Positions 18,317-27,157 are shown, numbered from the stretch's first letter. The stretch: 64,000 nt of DNA from Gemmatimonadota bacterium (GCA_022823365.1 JAJDXG010000056.1:1-64000), one strand, 5' to 3'. The notes: generated by a model from the sequence alone, not told the origin. A program made the numbers and translations.

Positions 18317-18358
18317 ACGCCATCCCCGGCAGGATTCCCCCACGCCATCTTTCATGGC

Positions 18359-18787
18359 ATGAACGGGGGATTCACACTTTTCGAGTGCCTGGTGGTGCTG
18401 GCCATCGTCGGCATGGGGATCGCGCTGGGGATGCCTGCCCTGCAGCTGCACCGCGATCGCTGGGCGGTGAGCCAGGCGCGCGAAGCCAGCGCCGGGCTGC
18501 TCGCCCGCGCCCGGATCGACGCGCTGGGGTCCGGCGCCTCGCAGGTCACGATCGTGCCGGGCCGGGGGCACATCGAGCGCAGCCTCGGGGGCACGTTCCG
18601 GGAGCGCGTCGACCTGGGAGCCCGCTACGGGGTTTCGCTCGACATCTCGGGGCGGGATACGCTCGCGATCATCGAATTCAATGCACTCGGACTGGGCCGG
18701 ATGGCCGCCCGTACCCTTCGCTTCGGGCGGGGCGCAACACATGCGTCGCTTGTGATTTCCACCTACGGGCGGGTATCCCGGCGATGA
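18359..18787 (+). CDS. fimT: GspH/FimT-type minor pseudopilin
   Basis: A 142-residue type IV prepilin. A very short leader (MNGG) precedes the PilD cleavage site, so mature protein starts FTLFECLVVLAIVGMGIALGM, with the required Glu at +5 and a hydrophobic alpha-helix. The remainder is a small beta-rich head of GspH/FimT type (ARARIDALGSGASQVTIVPGRG). It probably sits at the pilus tip or primes assembly with the next three gene products. The start ATG directly follows a small hairpin (GCCAT-CTTTC-ATGGC, 18344-18358), and no clear ribosome-binding site is visible. Stop overlaps the next gene's start (ATGA). The exact minor-pilin name is uncertain. Confidence 0.8.
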   Translation: MNGGFTLFECLVVLAIVGMGIALGMPALQLHRDRWAVSQAREASAGLLARARIDALGSGASQVTIVPGRGHIERSLGGTFRERVDLGARYGVSLDISGRDTLAIIEFNALGLGRMAARTLRFGRGATHASLVISTYGRVSRR

Positions 18788-19158
18788 GTGGGTCGCGCTG
18801 GGCGGCTCCTGCGGCGGCCGTGTCCGCGGGGTTCACGCTCGTGGAGGCCATGCTGGCCATCGTGCTCCTGTGCACGGGTCTGCTGGCCGCGGCCGCGCTC
18901 GGGACCGCATCGCTTCATTCCTGGCGACGCGCCGGAGAACTGGCCGCCGCAGTGGTGGCAGCCGGGGAAATCGCTGACTCCCTCGGGCTCTTCGGGGCAT
19001 CGGCCGGCGGGACGCGCCAATACCCGTGGGGGGCGCTCGTCTGGGACGATCCGGTTCCCCTGGGAGGGAGGCTCCTGCAGGTGGTCATCCGGGCCAGCGC
19101 GCACGACACCACAAGAGCGGAGTTGCTGCGCGTCACGACCATCGTGCCGGCACCCTGA
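18784..19158 (+). CDS. PilV-like minor prepilin
   Basis: A 124-residue product with a 16-residue leader (MSGSRWAAPAAAVSAG) ending in Gly, then FTLVEAMLAIVLLCTGLLAAAALG: the prepilin peptidase site, Glu at +5 and the N-terminal helix. The pattern FTLVEAMLAIVLL is typical of PilV/GspI. Its ATG overlaps the stop of the preceding pseudopilin gene, and the next gene starts one base after its stop. The soluble part is short (about 90 residues), as in PilV/GspI. Part of a four-gene minor-pilin set. Confidence 0.75.
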   Translation: MSGSRWAAPAAAVSAGFTLVEAMLAIVLLCTGLLAAAALGTASLHSWRRAGELAAAVVAAGEIADSLGLFGASAGGTRQYPWGALVWDDPVPLGGRLLQVVIRASAHDTTRAELLRVTTIVPAP

Positions 19159-19159
19159 C

Positions 19160-19888
19160 ATGGGCGCGCCACCCCCGCGGGCAGCCGCTTCTCGCCAGGG
19201 ATCATCGATCGTGGAGGCCCTTACCGCCATGGTGCTCGTGGTAACGGTCATGGCGGCGGCGCTGCAGACGCTGACGACCCTTCGGCATGCCCTTCGAAAC
19301 GTGACAGGAGACGCGCAGGTGCGCGAAACGAGAAGGATCACGCGGTACACGCTCGCGCAGGAACTGAGGACGGGGCTTGCCGGGATCGACTGGGTGGCAG
19401 GCGCCGGAGATTCCGTTGCCTTGAGGGCGTTTCGGGGAACGGGGGCAGGTTGCGCCACCGTCCCCCAGCCCCTTTGGGCGGTGCGCTACACCGGACTGCG
19501 CCGACCCGACCCCGCCAAGGACTCCGTGCTCGTCCTCGCCACCGATGGGGTGTGGCGCGTCGCGAAACTCGTCCGGGCTCGGCCCGGCGTATGCGGCGAT
19601 GGCTCCGGCGGTGAGGCCTGGGAGCTGAATCCGGCAATACCGGAGGCGGTCGTGGGGCGAGTGTTCGAAAGGGGCAGCTACCACGTTGCCGCGGGAGCCT
19701 TCCGCTACCGGCCGGGCCGAGGGGGGCGCCAGCCGCTCACCGCGCAGGTCCTGCGAACAGGCGCAGGTGTCGGCTCGGGGGTGTCGGGCCGGGGAGCCGG
19801 ACTCGATCTGCGGCTGGCCTTTGGCCAGGCTCCCGTTGCGACCACAATTGACTCGGCGCGTGTGTGGCCGCGGGAGGCGTGGCCGTGA
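19160..19888 (+). CDS. PilW-like minor prepilin
   Basis: A 242-residue product. The leader ends SRQG, followed by SSIVEALTAMVLVVTVMAAALQTL, which has Glu at +5 and a hydrophobic helix, so it is a prepilin although the first mature residue is Ser rather than Phe. The head domain is larger than its neighbours and has a Cys pair (GAGCATVPQPLW and ARPGVCGDGSGG) that may form a disulfide. ATG 19160 lies one base beyond the previous stop. Stop overlaps the next gene's GTG. PilW/GspJ assignment is from size and position; it is not certain. Confidence 0.7.
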   Translation: MGAPPPRAAASRQGSSIVEALTAMVLVVTVMAAALQTLTTLRHALRNVTGDAQVRETRRITRYTLAQELRTGLAGIDWVAGAGDSVALRAFRGTGAGCATVPQPLWAVRYTGLRRPDPAKDSVLVLATDGVWRVAKLVRARPGVCGDGSGGEAWELNPAIPEAVVGRVFERGSYHVAAGAFRYRPGRGGRQPLTAQVLRTGAGVGSGVSGRGAGLDLRLAFGQAPVATTIDSARVWPREAWP

Positions 19889-21012
19889 GGAGCGTCACCG
19901 GCCCGGAAGGCGCGGGCGCCGGGGGATTCGCGATCCCGTTGATCCTCATGGTGCTGCTGGCCGCGACCGCCTTCGGATATCTCCTCCACTACCTGTCGCA
20001 CCAGGAACTGACGGTAGCCCGAGCGGAACGCGACCTGCTGATCGCGCGGCTCGCCGCAGAGGGCGGAGTGCGCGCGGTGGCAGGCACGGCGGCCGGGGTG
20101 CTCGCGGCCGTGCCGGTCGGGGACAGCACGGTGGTCGAGGGTGTGCACGGGCAGCGAGGTGCCTATCGCGTGGCCGCGCATCGCCTTACACGCGAGATCC
20201 ACCTGCTTGCGGGGGAGGGCGTGGTGAACGGCGCAGCCCGCGCGAAGGTCGGGCGGCTGACCTGGGCGCTCGACGCAGGCGCGCGCATCAGCACTTTCCC
20301 GGCGGCGGTCGCTGCTCGGGCCGGCATCACGGTAACGGATTCGGCCGGAATAGCGGGTGACCGCGTTACGGCTCCGCCGTTGGCGTGGAGTGCTACCGAG
20401 TGCGCACCGCAGCTTCCGGTGGCGGATTCGATCTTCCCGCATGGCGTAGTAGCCGAGAGCGGGAGCTGGGCGCCCCCGGCTGCCACGTTCGAGCCGGCCC
20501 GGCGGCAGCGCCTCGCGCTCGACCTGAATCCACCGTCGCCGAGCCTCGGAGTCCTCTCCTTCCAGGATCTTGCGGAGGTGGCGGACATCACGCTCGGTGT
20601 CGCTGGCGGCAGTACGCGCGTCCATCTGGGCAGCGGTTGTCCCGCAACCGTGACCGGCAACTGGGGCACGCCTCTGAGTCCCGGCGGAAGCTGCGGGGCC
20701 TACCTGCCCGTCGTCGTCGTCCGCGGGTCGCTGGAGGTGACCGGCGGCGAGGGACAGGGCGTGCTCGTGGTGGACGGGGGCGCAAGCTTCCTGGCGAACG
20801 CAACCTTCGCGGGGCTGGTGCTGGCGACGGAGGCCGTCCGCCTTGCCGACGATGCCCGCGTTGCCGGGTGGATCCGCTCGGGTGACCGGGTCCTCCTGGA
20901 AGGACGGGCTCTGGTGGAGGCGTCCGCCTGCGCCGGCCTGCGCGCGCTCAGCCATGCCGGACTGCGGACGATGCGGGCCCTGCCGGCAGGTTCCTGGCTC
21001 GAGCCCGTCTAG
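19885..21012 (+). CDS. PilX-like pilus assembly protein with one N-terminal membrane helix
   Basis: About 375 residues. The N-terminal sequence (GAGAGGFAIPLILMVLLAATAFGYLLHYL) resembles PilX/GspK: a hydrophobic helix after GG, then a long soluble domain starting with an amphipathic stretch (HQELTVARAERDLLIARLAAEGG). The soluble part is rich in short V/G/A strands, and GSLEVTGGEGQGVLVVDGGASF looks like a beta-helical or PilX-type repeat turn. I choose GTG 19885 because GGGAGG (19872-19877) is 7 bases upstream and GTGA overlaps the previous stop; an in-frame ATG at 19864 is the alternative. There is no classical Glu at +5, as expected for PilX/GspK-class tip proteins. Four bases separate it from pilM. 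Confidence 0.65.
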   Translation: MRSVTGPEGAGAGGFAIPLILMVLLAATAFGYLLHYLSHQELTVARAERDLLIARLAAEGGVRAVAGTAAGVLAAVPVGDSTVVEGVHGQRGAYRVAAHRLTREIHLLAGEGVVNGAARAKVGRLTWALDAGARISTFPAAVAARAGITVTDSAGIAGDRVTAPPLAWSATECAPQLPVADSIFPHGVVAESGSWAPPAATFEPARRQRLALDLNPPSPSLGVLSFQDLAEVADITLGVAGGSTRVHLGSGCPATVTGNWGTPLSPGGSCGAYLPVVVVRGSLEVTGGEGQGVLVVDGGASFLANATFAGLVLATEAVRLADDARVAGWIRSGDRVLLEGRALVEASACAGLRALSHAGLRTMRALPAGSWLEPV

Positions 21013-21016
21013 GCCG

Positions 21017-22054
21017 ATGGGCTGGTTCAGGCGCGGGCAAGTGTCCCTTGGGCTCGATGTCGGGAGCCGATACCTCAAGGTCGTACAGATGAGCCATGCG
21101 AGGCAGGCTCCCGAGGTCTCCCGGATCGCGATGCGCGCGTTGACGACGGGAGGCGAAGATGCACGCGCCGGAACTCCCGTGGTGGAAGCGGTCATCCAAC
21201 TGTTCCGGGACTCCGGACTGAAGCAGGGCGGGGTAGTGACCGGCGTCGCCGGTCACGGTGTCATTGCCAAGCGGATCGAATTGGAGCGCATGAAGCCGTC
21301 CGAGTTGCGGGAGGTAATCCGCTGGGAGGCCGAACAGCATCTTCCCTTCGATACCGCCAGCGTCGAACTGGACTTCCAGATCCTCACCCCCGGGGATCCC
21401 ATGGATGTCCTTCTGGTGGCGGCCAGGCGCGACCTGGTGCATGAGGCCATCGAAATCGTGCGCACCGCCGGGCTCGCGGTCGAAGTCCTTGACGTAGATG
21501 GCTTTGCGCTGAGAAACGCCTTGATCCACAACCATCCCGAAGCGGCCGAAGGTGTCGTCATGGCCGCCGACATTGGCTGGGAGACGACGACGGTGGTCGT
21601 TGTGGAAGAAGGAATCCCCGCGGTCACGCGCGATTTCCACTTCGGCGTGCGCTCCCTGTGCAAGGCCGCCCAGAAGGAGATGGGCCTGGGGGCACGGTCT
21701 ACGGAAGCGATGATCCGCGGCCGGCGGGTATCGCCCGGCCTGCAGGCGGTCATCGAGTCCGCCGCGGACGAAATGGCCGTGGGACTGGGGAGGGCGTCGG
21801 CCTTCCTGAAGACGAGGTCCGCCGACCTTGGTCTGGGGCGCGTCTACCTGAGCGGCGGGGGTGCCCGGATCCCGGGTCTGGCCGAGGCGCTGGGCCGCAT
21901 CCTCTCCGTCGAAACACACGTCGCCAACCCCTTCGAACGGATTCCCGTCCGTCCCGATGCCTGCGTTGATGTCGAGCTGGAGGAGGTCGCGCCCATGCTG
22001 TTGTTGCCGGTGGGCCTGGCGTTGCGCTCATTCCCCCGGAGTCGCGACCGGTGA
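21017..22054 (+). CDS. pilM: PilM: actin-like cytoplasmic type IV pilus protein
   Basis: A 345-residue FtsA/actin-fold protein that binds the cytoplasmic tail of PilN and links the motor to the inner-membrane ring. Actin-fold signatures: phosphate-1 motif LGLDVGSRYLKVVQM (about 11-25), IRWEAEQHLPFD (about 104-115), AADIGWETTTVVVVEEG (phosphate-2, about 181-197), and the adenosine motif VYLSGGGARIPGLAEAL (about 278-294). ATG 21017 is 4 bases after the previous stop; GTGA overlap with pilN follows. First gene of the canonical pilMNOPQ run. Confidence 0.92.
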   Translation: MGWFRRGQVSLGLDVGSRYLKVVQMSHARQAPEVSRIAMRALTTGGEDARAGTPVVEAVIQLFRDSGLKQGGVVTGVAGHGVIAKRIELERMKPSELREVIRWEAEQHLPFDTASVELDFQILTPGDPMDVLLVAARRDLVHEAIEIVRTAGLAVEVLDVDGFALRNALIHNHPEAAEGVVMAADIGWETTTVVVVEEGIPAVTRDFHFGVRSLCKAAQKEMGLGARSTEAMIRGRRVSPGLQAVIESAADEMAVGLGRASAFLKTRSADLGLGRVYLSGGGARIPGLAEALGRILSVETHVANPFERIPVRPDACVDVELEEVAPMLLLPVGLALRSFPRSRDR

Positions 22055-22677
22055 TCGAGATCAACCTGATGCCCGGGGGGTCGGCCCACGGCGCGCGCAG
22101 GCGGCGATCGTCAGCGGATGCGTCACCTTCGAGAGCCGCGTCGCCATGGCACCTGGCGGCGAACGTTCCCGGGCTGGCCACCCTCCTGGTACTGGCGTGG
22201 CTTCACCCGGGTGCCCGCGATCGTCAGCGAGTTCTGGAGGATCGAATCACTCGAGCCATGGGCGACTCGACCGCACTGGCCGGTCTGATCTCCTCTGCGG
22301 ACCAATTGCGTGCCGGACGCGATTCCGTAGCCGCGCGTGTGCAGATTATCCGGGAGCTCGACCAGGGGCGGTACGTCTGGTCCCACATCCTCGATGAAGT
22401 GGCGGCTGCAATGCCGGAGTTCACCTGGTTGACGCGTATCGCGGAAGTGGGCGGCGGGGACAAGGTCCAGGTCGAGATCGAGGGACGAACCGCCAACACC
22501 TTTGCCCTGACGCGCTTCATGAATCGGCTGGAGGCCTCGCCCTTCCTGACTTCCGTCAGCCTGGTCGGTACCGAGCAGGTGGCGGAACGACTGCCGGACG
22601 GTGCGGAGTGGGTCCTCAGCGCCTTTGTGCTCCGTGTCTCCTACCAGTCCCGCCCAACGGTAGGCAACCCGGCATGA
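22051..22677 (+). CDS. pilN: PilN: inner-membrane type IV pilus alignment protein
   Basis: Bitopic protein of 208 residues. The conserved INLMPG (residues 4-9) is the peptide that docks into PilM, followed by a basic stretch (RRRRSS), one membrane segment (about 36-52, NVPGLATLLVLAWLHPG), a coiled coil (about 55-100) and a ferredoxin-like periplasmic domain (VWSHILDEVAAAMPEFTWLT...). GTG 22051 overlaps the pilM stop, and its own stop overlaps the PilO ATG. The membrane segment is shorter than usual. Confidence 0.88.
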   Translation: MIEINLMPGGSAHGARRRRSSADASPSRAASPWHLAANVPGLATLLVLAWLHPGARDRQRVLEDRITRAMGDSTALAGLISSADQLRAGRDSVAARVQIIRELDQGRYVWSHILDEVAAAMPEFTWLTRIAEVGGGDKVQVEIEGRTANTFALTRFMNRLEASPFLTSVSLVGTEQVAERLPDGAEWVLSAFVLRVSYQSRPTVGNPA

Positions 22678-23288
22678 TGATCGTGATGCCGGGTCCGCGG
22701 CCCGCGCTGCTGGCGGCGGTGCTGGTGACGCTGGCCGCAGCTCTGTTCTACCGTGAGCACCGCAGCCGGGACGTGGAGGTGCAGCGGCTGACGCGCCGTC
22801 TGGAGCAGCTGGAAGCCGGAAACGAACGCGCTCGGAACCTGCTGCCCGACGGCACCGCGCAACTTGCGAGCCGACTGAGACGCTACTCGGATCACATCGC
22901 GCGCCTCGAGCAGTTGATCCCCCGCACCGAGGAGGTCCCTGCGCTTCTGGAGTCACTGGCGGCCGAAGCCCGGCGGTCGGGGCTCGGAGACCTGGCTTTC
23001 CTGCGCCCCGGAGAGGAGGAGGCGAATCCCTTCTACACCAGCCGGACCTACGAGATGTCCGTGGTGGGCGGCTACCACGAGGTGGCCCGTTTTCTGACCG
23101 CGGTCGCGTCGCTGCCGCGCATCGTTACGCCGATGGAACTGGAGATGATCTCGATCCCCAATCCGGTCGTGGAGGAGGGTCCGGCGGTGCGCGCCCACTT
23201 TCGGATCGAGACATTTGTGCGTCCGCCAGCAGGGACGGAGCCCGCCCTCGGCGGATCGAACGGAACGCCGGCGGAGGTCGTCCGATGA
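22674..23288 (+). CDS. pilO: PilO: inner-membrane type IV pilus alignment protein
   Basis: A 204-residue partner of PilN. One N-terminal membrane helix (about 9-24, PALLAAVLVTLAAALF), a coiled coil (about 28-80, VQRLTRRLEQLEAGNERARNLL), then the PilO ferredoxin-like domain (RRSGLGDLAFLRPGEEEANPFYT...MSVVGGYHEVARFLTAVASLPRIV). ATG 22674 overlaps the pilN stop (a second ATG follows at once); stop overlaps pilP. Bridges PilN to PilP. Confidence 0.88.
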   Translation: MMIVMPGPRPALLAAVLVTLAAALFYREHRSRDVEVQRLTRRLEQLEAGNERARNLLPDGTAQLASRLRRYSDHIARLEQLIPRTEEVPALLESLAAEARRSGLGDLAFLRPGEEEANPFYTSRTYEMSVVGGYHEVARFLTAVASLPRIVTPMELEMISIPNPVVEEGPAVRAHFRIETFVRPPAGTEPALGGSNGTPAEVVR

Positions 23289-23791
23289 ATGTGAAACTGT
23301 TACTCATGGTCGCCCTGGTAGCCCCGTTGTCTGCCCCCCGGACCATCATCCGGCAGGCTCGACCTCCGGCGTCCTCGGGCGAGGGCGTCCCCGGGACGCA
23401 GTCCGAAGCGAGCCTGAGCGACGAGACGGGCGAGCCGGGTCTCAACCGCGAAGTCTTCGTCTACCCGGCAGGCGACCGGCGTGACCCGTTTGAACGGCCT
23501 CTGCCCGGCAATCCGGCGGGCGCCAGGTTCGAGGACCTTCGGCTCATCGGCGTTATCCATTCTCCCAACGTCGGGGAGAGCGTCGCTCTGGTCCGTTCCG
23601 GGACGGCAATCCCGGCGGCCGCGGCCGCCACCGGTGAACGCACGTTTCGCCTTCGCCAGGATGTGGTTCTCGGCGAAATGAAAGTCCTCCGGGTCGAGCC
23701 GGAGTACGTGATCGTGGAGATCCGCCGGTTCGGCATTGGAGAGCAGCGGGAGCTGCACCTGAGTCGGCCACCAGGGAGAGTGGGACGATGA
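23285..23791 (+). CDS. pilP: PilP: periplasmic linker between PilNO and the secretin
   Basis: A 168-residue exported protein: N-terminal hydrophobic stretch (about 3-17), a disordered Pro/Ser/Glu-rich linker, then the PilP beta-sandwich starting RRDPFERPLPG (about 65) and continuing RFEDLRLIGVIHSPNVGESVALVRSG, with FRLRQDVVLGEMKVLRVEPEYVIVEI at the end. In proteobacteria PilP is a lipoprotein; no clear lipobox Cys is seen here. 4-base overlaps on both sides. Confidence 0.85.
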   Translation: MNVKLLLMVALVAPLSAPRTIIRQARPPASSGEGVPGTQSEASLSDETGEPGLNREVFVYPAGDRRDPFERPLPGNPAGARFEDLRLIGVIHSPNVGESVALVRSGTAIPAAAAATGERTFRLRQDVVLGEMKVLRVEPEYVIVEIRRFGIGEQRELHLSRPPGRVGR

Positions 23792-25245
23792 GACCGATGC
23801 TGACCGCGTGGCTGTGCCTTGGATGGCCGTGGATGAGTGTTTCCCTCGTCCACGGCGAGGCGTCCCCAGGTGCGCCCGGCTCCCGGGAGGACGTTCATCT
23901 CGCTGGCGAGGCTACCGCTGCAATGCTTGCACGGCAGGTTGCTCAGCCGCCGCCCGGGGAACCGCGCATCACCGCCACCTTCGTCTCCGCTTCCCTCCGG
24001 GACGTGCTCTTCACATTCTCGGAGTTCGCGGGCATCTCCATCGTCCCCGGGGCCGACGTGTCCGGCATCGTGTCGGCCGATATCCGGGACCAGCCCTGGG
24101 ACGAGGCCCTTCGCGTCATTCTCGATTCGCACGGGCTGGCCGCGCGCGAGCTGGAAAACGGCATACTCAGGGTGGACGACATTGAGAACCTGTACCGGCG
24201 CGAAGACGTTGAACCCCTCGAAACCGGGGTTTTTCACATGAGCTACGCGACCGCCGCCGACCTGCTGCCCGCCGCGCAATCGCTCCTGAGCGACCGCGGC
24301 AGCGCATCCGTCTCGCTGGCCACCAATAGCGTCATCGTAATGGATGTCCCCAGAGTGGTGGCCCAGGTCGAAGCGCTCGTCGGGGAACTCGACATCCGCG
24401 CTCCCCAGATCACCATCTCCGCCCGGATCGTCTTCGTGAACCGAACCGGTCTGGAGGAACTAGGGGTCGCTTATGATCTCCGGGACTCGCGGGGCCACCA
24501 TCTGTTGCTCCCATCCGGCGCAGCGGATCCCGGCGAAGACGCCGGGGGGGCGGGCGCAGAGGCCCCCGGGAGCGAGGCAGCCGGCGAATCGGTCGGCGGG
24601 GACATGGTGTTGTTGGACGGAAGCTCCATCTCCGCACTCGGCAACGCGGCAACCCGCATCTCGGGGTCTGCGCTCTCCGTGCTGACCTCGCTGGTGTTGG
24701 GACGGCACACGCTGCTGGCCTTCCTGGAAGCGCTCGAGACGCTCAACCTGTCTCGCATGGAGGCGGCCCCGTACATCTCCGTGCTGGACAACCAGACCGC
24801 CCGCATCCTGGTGGGCGAACGCACGCCAATCAGGGTGCTGGACGCGGGTGCCGGAAGCGCGGGAGGACTCCAGTCTCCGGTCGTGCCCACGGCTGCAGTG
24901 GAAATCCAGGAGACGGGTATCGTCTTCGAGGTAACACCGCATGTCACCGAGGGAGGCCACGTCCTGCTCGACCTCCACGCGGAACGCTCCTTTGCGGAGT
25001 TCACCCCGGCCGCGTCCGACGCCGGAGTCATCTTCCATACGCAGGAAGCGTCTTCCCGCGTGCTGGTTCAGGACGGCGAAACGGTGGTCATCGGCGGTTT
25101 GACGGTGACCGAGGAGGTCGAGAGCCGCTCGGGCATTCCTCTGCTGATGGGGATCCCGGTGCTCGGCGCCCTCTTCCGCGTCGACCGCAGGCAGACGATC
25201 CAGCGCGATCTGGTCATCCTGGTGACGCCGTACATTGAGACCTGA
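23788..25245 (+). CDS. pilQ: PilQ: type IV pilus secretin (outer-membrane channel)
   Basis: Multimeric outer-membrane gate for the pilus, 485 residues, shorter than proteobacterial PilQ (700 or more) because the N-terminal AMIN domains are absent. N0/STN-like domain about 57-130 (ITATFVSASLRDVLFTFSEF...), N1 domain about 149-205 (FHMSYATAADLLPAAQSLLS), a Gly/Ala-rich insertion about 245-275, and the secretin core about 310-485, including VEIQETGIVFEVTPHVTEGG and the terminal RDLVILVTPYI signature. Start ATG overlaps the pilP stop. The signal sequence is short (residues 1-23). Last gene of the pilus run; a hairpin separates it from aroC. Confidence 0.9.
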   Translation: MRPMLTAWLCLGWPWMSVSLVHGEASPGAPGSREDVHLAGEATAAMLARQVAQPPPGEPRITATFVSASLRDVLFTFSEFAGISIVPGADVSGIVSADIRDQPWDEALRVILDSHGLAARELENGILRVDDIENLYRREDVEPLETGVFHMSYATAADLLPAAQSLLSDRGSASVSLATNSVIVMDVPRVVAQVEALVGELDIRAPQITISARIVFVNRTGLEELGVAYDLRDSRGHHLLLPSGAADPGEDAGGAGAEAPGSEAAGESVGGDMVLLDGSSISALGNAATRISGSALSVLTSLVLGRHTLLAFLEALETLNLSRMEAAPYISVLDNQTARILVGERTPIRVLDAGAGSAGGLQSPVVPTAAVEIQETGIVFEVTPHVTEGGHVLLDLHAERSFAEFTPAASDAGVIFHTQEASSRVLVQDGETVVIGGLTVTEEVESRSGIPLLMGIPVLGALFRVDRRQTIQRDLVILVTPYIET

Positions 25246-25319
25246 GCGTAGCTCGGGCACAGGCTGCCGGCCCGGCTTCCGTCCGGGCACCGGCATACGC
25301 TCCGGGTTGACGACCGAGG

Positions 25320-25348
25320 GAGGGTTGGCTATGACTCCGCCAACCCTC
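25320..25348 (+). terminator. Perfect 10-bp hairpin between pilQ and aroC (terminator or aroC leader)
   Basis: GAGGGTTGGC (25320-25329), loop TATGACTCC, GCCAACCCTC (25339-25348). No U-run follows; instead GGGAG (25354-25358), the likely aroC ribosome-binding site, comes 5 bases later. It may end the pilus transcript or act as a leader structure controlling aroC. Confidence 0.45.
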
Positions 25349-25368
25349 TCTCCGGGAGATTCAACCAC

Positions 25369-26577
25369 ATGAGGCGAATCAGCTTTCGGACGGCCGGCGA
25401 GTCCCACGGACGCGGCCTGCTGGCGATTCTGGAAGGGCTGCCAGCGGGGATGCCGCTCTCGACCGAGCGCGATGTCGATCCCGACATGAAGCGCCGCATG
25501 GCCGGCTACGGCCGCGGCCGCCGCATGCAGATCGAAGCCGACCGCATCGAGCTGATCTCCGGTGTGCGTCTTGGCGAGACGCTCGGTTCACCCATCGGGA
25601 TGCTGGTCTGGAACCGCGACTGGAAGAACTGGACCACGGCGATGAGCCACGCCCGGCCGGATCCCGAAGGCAACCCCAAGGCGTTGCGCCGCATGCATCT
25701 GCCGCGCCCGGGACACGCCGATCTGGTCGGGGTGCTCAAGTATGACCGGCATGACACCCGCGACATTCTGGAGCGGGCGAGCGCACGCGAGACGGCCGCC
25801 CGGGTGGCGTGCGGCGCCGTCGCCAGGACCCTGCTCCGGGAGTTCGGGATCACGGTGGGGTCGCACGTGACCTCGATCGGGGATATCGAGGCCACTCTCC
25901 CGATCGAGCTTCCGGCCGACCTCAACGCCGTAGCGGACGCCTCGCCGGTACGAATGCTGGACGCGGACGCGGCGGACGGCGTCATCGCGTCCATCGACCG
26001 GGCCAAGGAGGAAGGAGACACGCTCGGGGGCATCTTCGAGGTGGTGGTCCGGCATGTGCCGGTAGGCCTGGGGAGCTACATCTCCTGGGACACCAAGCTG
26101 GATGGCCGCCTGGCGGGGGCGATGATGTCGATTCACGCCATCAAGGGGGTCGAGTTGGGCCTCGGGTTCGAGGGCGCCCGACGGTTGGGGTCGCGCGTGC
26201 ACGATCCTATTCAGCCCGCCCCCGGCGACCGGCCACCGAGCGGGTACGCACGTCCCTCCAACCGGGCCGGCGGCCTGGAGGGCGGCGTCACAACCGGCGA
26301 GCCTCTCGTCATCCGCGCCGCCATGAAGCCCATCTCGACGCTGCGCAAGCGGCTGCCCAGCGTGGACCTGCGGGACGGGTCGGTGGCCGACGCAGCCGTG
26401 GAGCGGAGCGACGTCTGCTCCGTGCCCGCAGCCGCGGTCGTGGGGGAGGCCATGGCCGCCCTCGTGGTGGCCGACGCCCTCATCGAGAAGTTCGGGGGCG
26501 ACAGCCTCTCCGAGATGCGCCGAAACTACGAGGGCTACACCGCCTATCTGCGCGACCGCCGCCAGCATCATGAATGA
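25369..26577 (+). CDS. aroC: Chorismate synthase
   Basis: Final shikimate-pathway enzyme: converts 5-enolpyruvylshikimate-3-phosphate to chorismate, needing reduced FMN. 402 residues, of normal length. Signatures are SFRTAGESHGRGL (about 4-16), MAGYGRGRRMQIE (about 44-56), HLPRPGHADLVGVLKY (about 114-129), GFEGARRLGSRVHD, and RPSNRAGGLEGGVTTGEPLVIRAA (about 299-322). ATG 25369 follows GGGAG by 10 bases. It overlaps aroK by 8 bases, making an aroC-aroK pair behind pilMNOPQ. Confidence 0.95.
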   Translation: MRRISFRTAGESHGRGLLAILEGLPAGMPLSTERDVDPDMKRRMAGYGRGRRMQIEADRIELISGVRLGETLGSPIGMLVWNRDWKNWTTAMSHARPDPEGNPKALRRMHLPRPGHADLVGVLKYDRHDTRDILERASARETAARVACGAVARTLLREFGITVGSHVTSIGDIEATLPIELPADLNAVADASPVRMLDADAADGVIASIDRAKEEGDTLGGIFEVVVRHVPVGLGSYISWDTKLDGRLAGAMMSIHAIKGVELGLGFEGARRLGSRVHDPIQPAPGDRPPSGYARPSNRAGGLEGGVTTGEPLVIRAAMKPISTLRKRLPSVDLRDGSVADAAVERSDVCSVPAAAVVGEAMAALVVADALIEKFGGDSLSEMRRNYEGYTAYLRDRRQHHE

Positions 26578-27157
26578 CCGGGCCGGCGGCGGCAGTGTCC
26601 CACCCGCTCCTTCACGGATCCTCCTGGTCGGCTTCATGGCCAGCGGCAAGTCGGCCGTGGGGCGCGAACTGGCGCGCCTGCTCGGCTGGCGGTTCGTCGA
26701 CTTCGACGAGGAAGTCCGGCGCGAGACCGGGCAGGATGTCGCGGACCTCTTCGACCGCGGCGGCGAGGGGGAGTTCAGGGCCTTGGAGGCGCGGGTGGCG
26801 CGCCGCCTGCTCCGCCGAGACCGGACCGTCCTCGCGTCGGGGGGCGGCTGGGCCGCCCAGCCCGGGCACATGGAGGGGGTGACTGCCGACACGCTGTCCG
26901 TCTGGCTCAAGGTCACTGCGGAGACCGCGGTGGAGCGGGCCCGCAGGCAGGGCGTCGATCGACCTCTCCTCGATGTCCCCCGACCCGTCGAGCACTCCCG
27001 GCGCTTGCTTGCCCGCCGCGAACCGTACTACCGTCTCGCCCGCTTGACACTCGACACCGAGAACGTTTCCGTAGCCGCACTGGCGGACCGGATCGCGCGT
27101 CTCGCCCGCCAGGGGATCGAACCAGCCTCCAGCCCGGCGCCAGCCCACCCATCATGA
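26570..27157 (+). CDS. aroK: Shikimate kinase
   Basis: Phosphorylates shikimate at the 3-OH using ATP. 195 residues with Walker A GFMASGKSAVG (about 21-31), shikimate-binding DFDEEVRRETG (about 45-55), Arg in GEFRALE (about 67-73), GGGWA (Walker B-like, about 90-94), and a lid Arg in RPLLD (about 129). The N-terminus has about 15 extra residues before the fold. Overlaps aroC upstream and topA downstream by 4 bases (ATGA). Association of aroK with pilMNOPQ is also known from gammaproteobacteria. Confidence 0.93.
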   Translation: MNDRAGGGSVPPAPSRILLVGFMASGKSAVGRELARLLGWRFVDFDEEVRRETGQDVADLFDRGGEGEFRALEARVARRLLRRDRTVLASGGGWAAQPGHMEGVTADTLSVWLKVTAETAVERARRQGVDRPLLDVPRPVEHSRRLLARREPYYRLARLTLDTENVSVAALADRIARLARQGIEPASSPAPAHPS

